NCBI RefSeq assembly: GCF_014196525.1
Contig: NZ_JACIDX010000010.1
Coordinates: forward strand, 62,001 to 126,000
Reading direction: 5' to 3'
DNA: 64,000 bases
Source of the DNA: Novosphingobium sediminicola
GTDB taxonomy: Bacteria > Pseudomonadota > Alphaproteobacteria > Sphingomonadales > Sphingomonadaceae
Under the pieces are notes generated by a model. That model did not search any database. It was not told where the DNA came from and saw only the letters and a program-made list of their open reading frames with translations. Each line of letters begins with the position of its first letter. Position 1 is the first letter of the stretch. Below are positions 18,284-29,747 of the stretch, one piece after another. Made by a program: the position numbers and the translations under genes.

Positions 18284-20131
18284 ATGAACATTCGTTATTT
18301 TGCCGCCGCTTCGTCGCTGGTGGCGCTGGCCCTGTCCGCGCCCGCCATCGCCGCCGACGATGCTGGCGCGATCACCGTACTGGCCACGGGCCACAGCCAG
18401 CCGGTCGATGAGACCGGCCAGTCGATCAGCGTGGTCGATCTGGCTGAGATCCAGTCGATCCAGGGGCCGGACCTGACCCGCGTGCTGACCCGCCTGCCGG
18501 GCGTTTCCTTTGCCCGCGCGGGCGGCCTTGGCGCCACCACCAGCTTTTTCGTGCGCGGCGCCAATTCCGAACAGACGCTTGTGATGATCGACGGGGTTAA
18601 GGTTGAAGACACGGCGGCCCCCTCGGGCGGCTATGACTTCGCCAATCTGGTCAGCGGCGGCGTAGGCAGCATCGAATTGCTGCGCGGATCGAACAGCGTG
18701 GTGTGGGGCAGCAATGCCATCGGCGGCGTGATCGCCATCACCAGCCGCGAGTTGAACGGCGCGGAATTGAATTTCGAAGGCGGCAGCAACAACACCTTTG
18801 ACGCGGGCGCCACGCTGGGCCTGTCGAAGGATGCCTATGCCATCACGCTCAACGGCGGATACCTGAGCACCGACGGCATCCCCACCCGCACCACCGACAC
18901 GCGCAACAATGGTTTCCACCAGACCCGCCTGTCCACCCGTGCCCGCCTGCGTCTGGCCCAGGGGCTAAACCTTGTGGCCACGGCCCGATATGCCGACGGC
19001 AAGGTGGGTGTGGATTCCTATGACTGGGTGCTGGGCTATGTGAACCGTGGCGAGCAGCAATCGAGCGAGCAGGTTTCGGGCCGCGTGGGTCTGGAATATG
19101 CGGCCGACACCTATTCGGCGCGTCTGGGCATCAGCCAGTCCTCGCTGCGCCGGGGCTATATCGATCCCACGGTTCAGAGCACCGAATACAGCTCCTATCT
19201 GGGCCGCAGCACGCGTATCGATGGCGCGGCCCATGTCGATCTGCCTTATTTCTTCTCCGCCGATGTGGGCGGCGAGGCGATGTGGAACCATGCGCGCTCG
19301 TATTATTTCACGCCCGGCGCGGTGAATGATGCCAATATCGCCAGTGGTTATGGCCTGCTGGGCTGGCGGGCGTTTGGGCTGAGCCTGTCGGGCGGCCTGC
19401 GCGTCGACAGCCATTCCACCTTTGGCACCCACACCACTTTTGGCGCGAACGGCACGTACAGCCTGATCGACGATGTCCGTCTGCGCGCTTCCTATGGCGA
19501 GGGTTTCCGCGCCCCTTCGCTCTATCAGTTGTTCGATCCCTATTCGGGCAACACGGGGCTGAAGGCTGAAACCAGCAAGTCCTATGACGTCGGCCTTGAA
19601 AAGGGCGACCGCAATGGCAAGCTGTACGGCGCCGTCACATGGTTCCACCGCGACACCAACAACCAGATCGACTATGACCTGTCCACTTCGACCTATGCCA
19701 ATCTGGGCCGCACGCGCGCCGAGGGTCTGGAATTTGAAACCGGCCTGCGCCCGGTCGATGCGCTGCAACTGCGCGCGCTTTATACTTTCGTGAAGAGCAC
19801 CAACCAGACCGCCGGCAGCAGCGCGCTTGGCAAGGATCTGGCACGTCGTCCGCGCCATATGGTCACATGGTCGGCGGATTGGAAAACGCCGCTGGCGGGC
19901 CTTGCCATCGGCGGCGACATTCGCGTCGTCTCGTCCAGCTTTGACAATGCGGCCAACAGCAACCGTCTGGCGGGCTATGCCTTGTTTGGCCTGCGCGCCA
20001 GCATTCCGGTGGGCGATCATGCGGAAATCTTTGGCCGCATCGAAAACCTGACGAATGAACGCTATGCGGTGGTCCAGGATTACAATTCCTATGGCCGCAC
20101 CGCAGCCCTAGGCCTGCGGGCAAAGCTGTAA
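18284..20131 (+). CDS. btuB: TonB-dependent vitamin B12 receptor
   Basis: The 615-residue outer membrane barrel has a signal peptide (cleavage after APAIA, about residue 23), a TonB box (ITVLAT) soon after, a plug domain (SISVVDLAEIQSIQGPDLT, SFFVRGANSEQTLVMIDGVKV, GVGSIELLRGSNSVVWGSNA) and a long beta-barrel ending with the expected C-terminal strand TAALGLRAKL. It takes cobalamin across the outer membrane using TonB-ExbBD energy. The ATG at 18284 follows GAGGGAAAG. It is the first gene of the riboswitch-controlled operon, with btuF starting 3 bp after its stop. Confidence 0.93.
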   Translation: MNIRYFAAASSLVALALSAPAIAADDAGAITVLATGHSQPVDETGQSISVVDLAEIQSIQGPDLTRVLTRLPGVSFARAGGLGATTSFFVRGANSEQTLVMIDGVKVEDTAAPSGGYDFANLVSGGVGSIELLRGSNSVVWGSNAIGGVIAITSRELNGAELNFEGGSNNTFDAGATLGLSKDAYAITLNGGYLSTDGIPTRTTDTRNNGFHQTRLSTRARLRLAQGLNLVATARYADGKVGVDSYDWVLGYVNRGEQQSSEQVSGRVGLEYAADTYSARLGISQSSLRRGYIDPTVQSTEYSSYLGRSTRIDGAAHVDLPYFFSADVGGEAMWNHARSYYFTPGAVNDANIASGYGLLGWRAFGLSLSGGLRVDSHSTFGTHTTFGANGTYSLIDDVRLRASYGEGFRAPSLYQLFDPYSGNTGLKAETSKSYDVGLEKGDRNGKLYGAVTWFHRDTNNQIDYDLSTSTYANLGRTRAEGLEFETGLRPVDALQLRALYTFVKSTNQTAGSSALGKDLARRPRHMVTWSADWKTPLAGLAIGGDIRVVSSSFDNAANSNRLAGYALFGLRASIPVGDHAEIFGRIENLTNERYAVVQDYNSYGRTAALGLRAKL

Positions 20132-20134
20132 TTG

Positions 20135-20971
20135 ATGCGTGGGGGGCTGGCCCTGCTTGGCGCCTTGCTGGCGGGGGCCTGTTCCCCCGCCGCGCCCAAG
20201 GTTCAGCCCTCCCGCATCATCAGCCTTAATCCCTGCACCGATGCGCTGCTGGTCGAACTGGCCGACCGCGATCAGATCGGGGCGCTCTCCTCCTATAGTC
20301 GCGATCCGGCGCAAAGCTCGATGGATGTGGGCCGGGCGCGGACCTATCCCTTCACCCGTGGCGCGATGGAGGAGGTGATCGCCGCCCAGCCGTCGCTGGT
20401 GGTTTCGGGCAGCTTTACACCAGCCGCCACACGCGCCGCCTATGCGCGCATGGGCCTGCGGCTGGAGGAATTTTCCATGGCGCCCACGGTCGAGGAGAGC
20501 GAGGCGCAGATCCGCCGCATGGCCGCCCTGCTGGGCCACTCAGACCGGGGCGAAGCGATGATTGCGCGGATCGACCGGGCCATGCGCGATGCCGCGCCGC
20601 CGCCCGGCGCCAAACCCTTGCCCGCGCTGATCTGGCATGGCGGCGGGCTGGTTGTCGGGGGTGAGACTTTGGTGTCCGACCTGCTGCGCCGCACCGGTTT
20701 CACCCCCTTTGCCGCGATCCGGGGCATGGGCCAGTCGCAGTTTCTGCCGCTTGAACGGATGGTGGTCGATCCGCCGCGCGTGTTGCTGGTGATCGGCCAT
20801 GGCGATGCCGATGGCGGGCGCGAGGGGCGGCGGGTGCTGGGTCATCCGGTGCTGGCGCAATTGCGCGCGATGCAGCGTTTCGATTTCGACGCAGGGCTGG
20901 AATATTGCGGCGGCCCCACCATCATCCGTGCCGCGCAACGGTTGGCGCAAATCCGCCGGGAGGCTCATTGA
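20135..20971 (+). CDS. btuF: B12 ABC transporter substrate-binding protein
   Basis: The 278-residue protein begins MRGGLALLGALLAGACSPAA, a short lipoprotein signal with lipobox LAGAC, then SRIISLNPCTDALLVELADRD, the typical start of the BtuF/FecB-type periplasmic binding fold. Later segments GAMEEVIAAQPSLVV and GLEYCGGPTIIRAAQRLA also fit. It would carry cobalamin from BtuB to BtuCD. An adjacent in-frame TTG at 20132 is an alternative start. Its stop overlaps the btuC start (TGATG). Siderophore binding is the other possibility, but the riboswitch and btuB favour B12. Confidence 0.9.
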   Translation: MRGGLALLGALLAGACSPAAPKVQPSRIISLNPCTDALLVELADRDQIGALSSYSRDPAQSSMDVGRARTYPFTRGAMEEVIAAQPSLVVSGSFTPAATRAAYARMGLRLEEFSMAPTVEESEAQIRRMAALLGHSDRGEAMIARIDRAMRDAAPPPGAKPLPALIWHGGGLVVGGETLVSDLLRRTGFTPFAAIRGMGQSQFLPLERMVVDPPRVLLVIGHGDADGGREGRRVLGHPVLAQLRAMQRFDFDAGLEYCGGPTIIRAAQRLAQIRREAH

Positions 20972-21948
20972 TGACTCGGTTGAACGCCAGTCTGGTCGGC
21001 GCGCTGGCGCTGGCTTTTGCGGCCTCTTTGCTGGCGGGGCGAGTGTGGATTGATCCGTTCCATTCCGATGTGCCAGGCGCGGGCCTGATCCTGATGCAAT
21101 TGCGCCTTCCGCGCAGCGTGCTGGCAGTCCTGGTGGGCGGCGGGCTGGGGGCGGCAGGGGCGGCGATGCAGGCCTATTTGCGCAATCCTCTGGCCGATCC
21201 TGGCCTGTTCGGCATTGCGCCCAGCGCAGCGCTCGGCGCGGTGCTCAGCATCTTGCTGGGGGCTTATGGCTTTGCGCTGGGGCCGTGGGCGCTGCCGGTT
21301 TTTGCGTTGGTGGGCGCTGGCGGGGCGATGGCGCTGTTGGGGCTGATCGCGGGGCGTTCGTCGGGGGGCGTGGCGCTGTTCACGCTGGCGGGCATGATGA
21401 TCGCCAGCCTGACGGGCGCTTTGATGAGCCTTGCCATCAGCCTGTCGCCTTCACCCTTTGCCCTTTGGGAAATCGTGACATGGCTGATGGGGGCGCTGGC
21501 GGATCGTTCGTGGCATGAGGTGTGGATGGCCGCGCCGCTGATGGCCGTCGGGCTGTCGGCGTTTCTGGTCGCGGGCCGCTCGCTCGATGCGCTCACGCTG
21601 GGCGAGGCGGCGGCGCGCTCGCTGGGCGTTGATCCGCGCCGGTTGCAGGCTTTGCTGATCCTTGGCGTGGGATGCGCGGTGGGGGGCAGCGTGGCTGTGG
21701 CCGGGGTCATCGGCTTTGTCGGGCTTGTCGTGCCGCATCTGTTGCGGCCCTTTACGGATCGGAGGCCTTCTTCGCTGATCGTGCCTTCGGCGCTGGGCGG
21801 GGCTTTGCTGCTGCTGGTGGGGGACAGTATGTGCCGTATCCTGCCGCTGGCGGGGGGCGAATTGCGGCTGGGGATTGCGCTGTCTTTGCTGGGCGCGCCT
21901 TTCTTTCTGGTGCTGCTATGGCGGATGCGGGACGGGGTGTGGCGATGA
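20971..21948 (+). CDS. btuC: B12 ABC transporter permease
   Basis: The 325-residue FecCD-family permease has about nine to ten hydrophobic helices. Diagnostic segments are LRLPRSVLAVLVGGGLGAAG, MQAYLRNPLADPGLFGI near residue 66 and, late in the chain, GFVGLVVPHLLRPFTDRR (coupling helix region that meets the ATPase). Two copies with BtuD form the inner-membrane channel. The start overlaps the btuF stop by one base, and the end overlaps btuD by four bases, so translation is probably coupled. Confidence 0.93.
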   Translation: MTRLNASLVGALALAFAASLLAGRVWIDPFHSDVPGAGLILMQLRLPRSVLAVLVGGGLGAAGAAMQAYLRNPLADPGLFGIAPSAALGAVLSILLGAYGFALGPWALPVFALVGAGGAMALLGLIAGRSSGGVALFTLAGMMIASLTGALMSLAISLSPSPFALWEIVTWLMGALADRSWHEVWMAAPLMAVGLSAFLVAGRSLDALTLGEAAARSLGVDPRRLQALLILGVGCAVGGSVAVAGVIGFVGLVVPHLLRPFTDRRPSSLIVPSALGGALLLLVGDSMCRILPLAGGELRLGIALSLLGAPFFLVLLWRMRDGVWR

Positions 21949-22700
21949 TGCTTTGCGCGCGCAATCTGACGCTGGCCGGGCGGCTGGACGATGTTTCGCT
22001 CGACCTCTCGCCGGGGCGGGTGACGGCGATCTGCGGCCCCAATGGCGCGGGCAAATCCAGCCTGGTGTCGGCCATGGCTGGGGTCTTGCCGGTGGCGGGG
22101 GCTTTGTCGCTCGATGGGCATGACCTGCCCGCGATGCAACCGCGCGAAAGGGCGCGCCTGCTGGGCTACTTGCCGCAGGGGGGCGAGGCGGCGTGGGATG
22201 TGTGTGTTCGCACGCTGATCGAACTGGGCCGTTTGCCTTGGCAGGCAGCGCCCCTGCACCGCGCCCATGCCGATGGCGCGCAGGACCGCGAGGCGGTCAC
22301 GCAGGCGATTGCTGCCATGGATCTTGACCATTTGATCGACCGCCCGCTCTCGCGCCTGTCGGGCGGCGAGCGAGCGCGGGCCTTGCTGGCGCGGGTGCTG
22401 GCCGGGCGTCCGCGCTGGGTGCTGGCCGACGAGCCATTGGCCAGCCTCGATCTGGGGCATGGGTTGCGCCTGCTGACGGCTCTGCGTCAACAGGCGGTGC
22501 AGGGCGTTGGTGTGTGCCTTGTGCTGCATGATCTGGGGATGGCGATGAACCATGCGGATCGCGTGGTGGTGATGGACCGGGGCCGGGTGGTGACCGATGG
22601 CGCGCCGGGCGATGCATTAAGCGAGGATGTGATCGCGCAGGTCTGGGGCGTAACGGGGCGCTGGCTGGGGCCGGAGGGCGCGCGGGCGCTTAGTCTCTAA
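21945..22700 (+). CDS. btuD: B12 ABC transporter ATP-binding protein
   Basis: The 251-residue ATPase has all motifs: Walker A GPNGAGKSS near residue 34, Q-loop YLPQGGE, signature LSGGERAR near 140, Walker B VLADEPLASLD and the H-loop in LVLHDLGMAM. It powers cobalamin import with BtuC and BtuF. The ATG at 21945 overlaps the btuC stop codon (ATGATG). It closes the btuBFCD unit; the next gene starts 79 bp later without tight spacing. Confidence 0.93.
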   Translation: MMLCARNLTLAGRLDDVSLDLSPGRVTAICGPNGAGKSSLVSAMAGVLPVAGALSLDGHDLPAMQPRERARLLGYLPQGGEAAWDVCVRTLIELGRLPWQAAPLHRAHADGAQDREAVTQAIAAMDLDHLIDRPLSRLSGGERARALLARVLAGRPRWVLADEPLASLDLGHGLRLLTALRQQAVQGVGVCLVLHDLGMAMNHADRVVVMDRGRVVTDGAPGDALSEDVIAQVWGVTGRWLGPEGARALSL

Positions 22701-22779
22701 TGTGCCAAATGGGAACGGCCGGGCAAATTGCGGGTTAACCGAATGGACATGGCGCGCGGTTTGCGGTTGTCTTGGCGCC

Positions 22780-24096
22780 ATGAACAAGGGACTGCCTTTC
22801 CTCGCCTTGATGGCCGTGCTGGCCGTGCCGTTGCGCGCCGATGAACTGCCGCGCGCCGATGTCGCGCCTGTGTGGGTCGTCCCGGTCGCCATGCCCGCCA
22901 CGGTACAGCCGGCCGGAGCTGCCCCGCTGCATATGGTGATGCAGGATCAGCAGGTGTGGTTTCACGGGGGCACGACCAGCTTCTATCAGCGCCGCATCCT
23001 GCGCATTGACCAACCCGAAGGCATTCAGGGCATGGCTCGCCTGTCGGTGCAATGGCGGCCCGAAACGGACCGGCTGACTATCCATGCCTTCCGCCTTACG
23101 CGGGGCAATCGCAGCAATGACCTGTTGCCCGCCGTGCAGGAGGTGCTGGCGCATAAAGGCAGCAATCTGGGCGGTTTGCGGGTGGATGGGCAGCGTTCGC
23201 TGGGTCTGCCGATTGCAGGCATGGCGGTGGGCGATGTGATCGAGATCGCCTGGACCATCGACCGCACCGAGCCATTGCTGGGCGGGCATCACGAGGTGTC
23301 GCTCGATGCGGGCAGCCATGGGGTGATCGACCGGCTTGCGCTGGCGGCGCGATGGGATGGGGCGCGGCCTATGGGGGTGGCGGCCGAGAACCTCCCCGCC
23401 GCGCTGGAGCGGGGGCCGGGGCGCGTGGCGATGGTCACCGATGCTTTGGCCGAGAGCAAGGCGGCCCGCGTGCTGGAACTGTCCGATTTTGCGCAGTGGG
23501 CCGATGTGGCGGGGGTGTTTGCGCCTTTGTTTGATGCGGCGCGGCGGGTGGGGCCTGATTCGCCCCTGCGCGGGCAAATTGCCGATATTCGCGCGGCCAG
23601 CAGCGATCCTCTGGCGCAGGCCGGGATGGCGCTGACCATTGCGCGGCGCGATGTGCGCTATCTTTATGTCGGGCTGGGGCAGGGCAATCTCAAACCCATG
23701 CCTGCCGATCAGGTGTGGCTGCGCGGCTTTGCCGATTGCAAGGGCAAGACGGCGCTGTTGCTGGGCCTGCTCGACGGGTTGGGCATCAGGGCCGAGGCCG
23801 CGCTGGTGGCGACGCAGGGGGGGGAGGGGATGGACCGCCGCCTGCCCAGCGTGACGGGCTTTGACCATGTGATCGTGCGGGCGCAGGTGAATGGGCGCAT
23901 CTATTGGCTGGACCCCACCGCCGAGATGGGCGCGAAAGACGGGGCGCTGGATCTGGCCGCGATGCCGGTGCCGCGTTATGGCTGGGCCTTGCCGCTGCGG
24001 ATGGGGGCGGGGCTGGAGGCGGTGGGCGGCATGCGCAACGCGCGAGCACCAACGAGCAGCGCTAGGGGTAAGGCCCGCGCCCTCAGGGGAACTTGA
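22780..24096 (+). CDS. DUF3857/transglutaminase-like protein, shortened C-terminus
   Basis: The 438-residue secreted protein has a signal peptide (MNKGLPFLALMAVLAVPLRA), a DUF3857 beta-rich domain at about 40-220 and a transglutaminase-like domain whose triad is intact: Cys in GFADCKGKTALLLG, His in GFDHVIV and Asp in YWLDPTAEMG. Family members usually continue about 200 residues past this Asp with a further domain. Here the chain ends after only about 60 residues in a low-complexity basic tail (ARAPTSSARGKARALRGT), and uvrA follows 70 bp later. It looks like a 3'-truncated gene that may still fold. Substrates of the family are unknown. Confidence 0.7.
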   Translation: MNKGLPFLALMAVLAVPLRADELPRADVAPVWVVPVAMPATVQPAGAAPLHMVMQDQQVWFHGGTTSFYQRRILRIDQPEGIQGMARLSVQWRPETDRLTIHAFRLTRGNRSNDLLPAVQEVLAHKGSNLGGLRVDGQRSLGLPIAGMAVGDVIEIAWTIDRTEPLLGGHHEVSLDAGSHGVIDRLALAARWDGARPMGVAAENLPAALERGPGRVAMVTDALAESKAARVLELSDFAQWADVAGVFAPLFDAARRVGPDSPLRGQIADIRAASSDPLAQAGMALTIARRDVRYLYVGLGQGNLKPMPADQVWLRGFADCKGKTALLLGLLDGLGIRAEAALVATQGGEGMDRRLPSVTGFDHVIVRAQVNGRIYWLDPTAEMGAKDGALDLAAMPVPRYGWALPLRMGAGLEAVGGMRNARAPTSSARGKARALRGT

Positions 24097-24142
24097 TCGG
24101 CGGGCAGGGTTTGTCTAGCGGGGATTGAGGCTTGCATCCCGC

Positions 24143-24157
24143 GAACAAATCTGGAAC
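24143..24157. promoter_or_regulatory. LexA (SOS) box of uvrA
   Basis: GAAC-AAATCTG-GAAC is the exact reverse complement of the alphaproteobacterial LexA operator GTTC-N7-GTTC. It ends 9 bp before the uvrA ATG. Confidence 0.8.
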
Positions 24158-24166
24158 ACCGCCACC

Positions 24167-27075
<2,909 letters not shown>

Positions 27076-27079
<4 letters not shown>

Positions 27080-27351
27080 TCTGGGCGGTTCTGATATTGC
27101 CGCTGATTGTTGTGATCGACTGGGCATTCTGGTCAAAGATCGATGGCATGTTGTCTCTTCCTTCGGCCCGGTGGCGCTGGCGTCGTCGGCGGTTGATGCC
27201 ATGGGCGGCGATATGGGTCTGGATTGTGGTTGCAACCAAGTTTTTGGCGCCGGCGTCAGAGGCTGATTGGCAACAGGCGGTGGTGGTGGTTGCGGGTGTG
27301 GCTGTTCTGGTCTGGTGGATGGCGGCGGTCTATCGCGATCTGACGGACTAG
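27076..27351 (+). CDS. Small membrane protein overlapping uvrA
   Basis: This 91-residue protein starts at a GTG that overlaps the uvrA stop (GTGA), giving [20 protein letters not shown]. Two or three hydrophobic segments are present, at 2-20, about 42-58 and about 66-85, with a basic stretch WRWRRRR between the first two. No family was recognised. The four-base overlap is typical of translational coupling, so it may be expressed with uvrA, but a functional link to repair is only inferred from position. Confidence 0.55.
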
Positions 27352-27399
27352 CATCGGGGCGGGCATGTCATTTGCGCCATGTTGGCCCGTCACCTCCTT

Positions 27400-27428
27400 C
27401 TGTCCCGGTTTTGTCCCAAGGTTGTCAT
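27400..27428 (+). promoter_or_regulatory. Pho box (PhoB site), three 11-bp repeats
   Basis: CTGTCCC (27400), TTGTCCC (27411) and TTGTCAT (27422) recur at exact 11-bp intervals, as do the CTGTCAT heptamers of the PhoB operator. They lie 40 bp before the acid phosphatase start codon; CGATAG near 27436-27441 could be the -10 element. Confidence 0.65.
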
Positions 27429-27468
27429 TGTCGTGCGATAGCAGGGCGCCTTTCGTGGAGAGGTGGCT

Positions 27469-28176
27469 ATGCGTTTGACGGCATGGGGTCTGATGGCTTT
27501 GGGATTGTGCGGCATGGCCCATGCCGGGGCACCCTTGCGCGAAATGGCCGATCCGCCGCAGATCCTTTACCTTAACCCTGCCGATGTCGCGCCGCGTCTG
27601 ATCTTTGGCCCGCCGCCGGGTGAAGCGATGACGCGGCAGGAACTGGATTTCCTCCATCGTCTGATCGCGGTGACGCCTGCGGATCGGATTGCGCGTGCCC
27701 GTGCCGATGGTGAGGATGAGACGCCTGCGATCTACAGCGCAGCGCTGGGGCGTGATCTGCGTCAGATGCCTGCAACATGGAATTTGCTGGTTACCATCGA
27801 GGAAGAGGCCAATGCCGTGATCGGCGCGGGCAAGGATACCTTTGCGCGGCCTCGCCCCTATCAGGCCGATTCCACCATGCGGACCTGCAACGCGGTGAAG
27901 CCGGGCAAGAGCAAGCGTTCCTACCCCAGCGGCCATGCCAGCGTGGGCTATTCGATGGGCTGGGCGCTGGCGCGTCTGGCGCCGCAGCGGGCCGAGGCGG
28001 TGCTGGCGCGGGCCGATGATTATGCGATGGGTCGCTGGTTTTGCGGCGTGCATTACCCCAGCGATACCTCGGCCAGCCGGGGCGTGGCGATGGTGGTGGT
28101 CGAGCGTTTGTTGGCTGATCCGCGTCTTGCCGAACAGGTTGCGGCGGCGCGGGGGGAACTGGCGGGGGTACGTTAA
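27469..28176 (+). CDS. Class A acid phosphatase (PhoN/PAP2 type)
   Basis: The 235-residue periplasmic enzyme has a signal peptide (MRLTAWGLMALGLCGMAHAG) and the three PAP2 motifs: K-X6-RP in KDTFARPRP near 123-131, the PSGHAS motif near 152-157 and GR-X5-H-X3-D in GRWFCGVHYPSD near 190. It releases phosphate from organic phosphomonoesters. The ATG at 27469 is better placed after GGAGAGG than the in-frame GTG at 27463. The upstream Pho box suggests induction by phosphate starvation. A structured repeat copy begins 5 bp after the stop. Confidence 0.92.
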   Translation: MRLTAWGLMALGLCGMAHAGAPLREMADPPQILYLNPADVAPRLIFGPPPGEAMTRQELDFLHRLIAVTPADRIARARADGEDETPAIYSAALGRDLRQMPATWNLLVTIEEEANAVIGAGKDTFARPRPYQADSTMRTCNAVKPGKSKRSYPSGHASVGYSMGWALARLAPQRAEAVLARADDYAMGRWFCGVHYPSDTSASRGVAMVVVERLLADPRLAEQVAAARGELAGVR

Positions 28177-28181
28177 AGAGG

Positions 28182-28381
28182 TTTGCCTCCGGCGGGCAAA
28201 GGGACTCGGTTCCTTTGCAATCCCGATAATGTATTTGTCGCGCTATCGCTTCATCGTTATCCGATCTTGCTGCGCCGCAGGCCTTGTAAACCGCTTTGCG
28301 GAACAGCGCTTTTGGGCAAACTTCGCGTAACCCCGTATTGGGATTGCAAAGTGCCGTCGCCCTTTGCCCGCCGGAGGCAAA
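28182..28381. repeat. Structured repeat copy A (head-to-head composite)
   Basis: Both ends are the 'left' module of the repeat family in opposite orientation: 28182-28200 and 28363-28381 are the same 19-bp GCCTCCGGCGGGC-containing end read on opposite strands. GCAATCCC and its complement GGGATTGC follow internally. The roughly 105-bp centre shares only a CTGCGCCGCAGGCC fragment with the other copies. It lies 5 bp after the acid phosphatase stop and before the convergent argG terminator. Confidence 0.85.
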
Positions 28382-28394
28382 CTCTCTTAAACTC

Positions 28395-28433
28395 CAAAAA
28401 CAAAAATGCCGGAGACCTCGCGGCCCCCGGCAT
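28395..28433 (-). terminator. Rho-independent terminator of argG
   Basis: On the minus strand ATGCCGG (28433-28427) pairs with CCGGCAT (28412-28406), followed by TTTTGTTTTTGG. It begins about 27 bp past the argG stop. Confidence 0.85.
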
Positions 28434-28459
28434 CATTGAATTCAGCTTACTTGCAAACC

Positions 28460-29671
28460 TTACTTCTGGTTCGCCAGCAGCTTCAGACGCAGCGCGTTCA
28501 GCTTGATGAAGCCGGCGGCGTCCTTCTGGTCATAGGCGCCCGCGTCATCTTCGAACGTCACGTGGCGCTCGCTGTACAGCGAATGGGGCGACTTGCGGCC
28601 CACGACATAGGCGCCGCCCTTATAGAGCTTCAACCGCACCGTGCCCGAGACCTTAGCCTGCGAATGGTCGATGGCGGCCTGAAGCATCTCGCGCTCGGGG
28701 CTGAACCAGAAGCCGTTGTAGATCAGCTCGGCATACTTGGGCATGATCTCATCCTTGAGATGAGCCGCGCCGCGATCCAGCGTGATCGATTCGATACCGC
28801 GATGCGCGCGGGCATAGATTTCGCCGCCCGGCGTTTCATACATGCCGCGCGACTTCATGCCGACAAAGCGGTTTTCGACCAGATCGAGGCGGCCGATGCC
28901 ATGCTTGCGGCCCAGCTCGTTCAGAGCGGCCAGCAGCGTAGCGGGCGACATCGCTTCGCCGTTCAGAGCAACGCCATCGCCCTTTTCGAATTCGATCTCG
29001 ATATATTCGGGGGCGTCCGGCGCGTCCTCGGGGTTAACCGTGCGCGAATAGACGTAATCCGGGGTTTCCTGCCACGGATCTTCCAGAACCTTGCCTTCCG
29101 ACGAGGTGTGCAGCAGGTTGGCGTCGGTCGAGAACGGGCTTTCGCCGCGCTTGTCCTTGGGTACGGGGATCTGGTGCTCTTCGGCCCACTTGATCAGCGC
29201 GGTGCGGCTGGTCAGGTCCCATTCGCGCCACGGCGCAATCACCTTGATGCCCGGCTCCAGCGCATAGGCCGACAGTTCAAAGCGAACCTGATCGTTGCCC
29301 TTGCCGGTGGCGCCATGCGAGACGGCGTCCGCGCCGGTTTCGCGGGCGATTTCAATCAGGCGCTTGGAAATCAGTGGGCGCGCAATCGAGGTGCCCAGCA
29401 AATAGTCGCCTTCATAGCGGGCATTGGCGCGCATCATTGGGAAGACGAAATCGCGCACGAATTCCTCGCGCAGGTCGTCGATATAGATATGCTCGGGCTT
29501 CACGCCCATCAGCTCGGCCTTGGCGCGAGCGGGGGCCAGTTCTTCGCCCTGGCCCAGATCGGCGGTGAAGGTCACCACTTCGCAATTATAGGTGACTTGC
29601 AGCCACTTGAGGATGACCGAGGTGTCAAGCCCGCCCGAATAGGCGAGAACGACGCGCTTGATGTCTGACAT
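28460..29671 (-). CDS. argG: Argininosuccinate synthase
   Basis: The 403-residue protein begins [24 protein letters not shown], with the ATP-pyrophosphatase loop SGGLDTS at 12-18. Other family segments are [13 protein letters not shown] near 117, [15 protein letters not shown] and the C-terminal [12 protein letters not shown]. It joins citrulline and aspartate in arginine synthesis. No other arg gene lies nearby, as is common for argG in this group. Its own terminator and the composite repeat lie downstream. Confidence 0.97.
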   Translation of the reverse strand: MSDIKRVVLAYSGGLDTSVILKWLQVTYNCEVVTFTADLGQGEELAPARAKAELMGVKPEHIYIDDLREEFVRDFVFPMMRANARYEGDYLLGTSIARPLISKRLIEIARETGADAVSHGATGKGNDQVRFELSAYALEPGIKVIAPWREWDLTSRTALIKWAEEHQIPVPKDKRGESPFSTDANLLHTSSEGKVLEDPWQETPDYVYSRTVNPEDAPDAPEYIEIEFEKGDGVALNGEAMSPATLLAALNELGRKHGIGRLDLVENRFVGMKSRGMYETPGGEIYARAHRGIESITLDRGAAHLKDEIMPKYAELIYNGFWFSPEREMLQAAIDHSQAKVSGTVRLKLYKGGAYVVGRKSPHSLYSERHVTFEDDAGAYDQKDAAGFIKLNALRLKLLANQK

Positions 29672-29747
29672 GGGGCGCTCCGCATAGGAAGAAAGAGATT
29701 GGCGCCGCGCCTAGCAGGGCCTTGGCCGGGGGGCAAGGGTTTGGGGC

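Noticed and set aside
28182..28381. Copy A as an insertion sequence
   Set aside because: It is only 200 bp, has no transposase frame and no clear target duplication; it fits a composite of the small repeat family.
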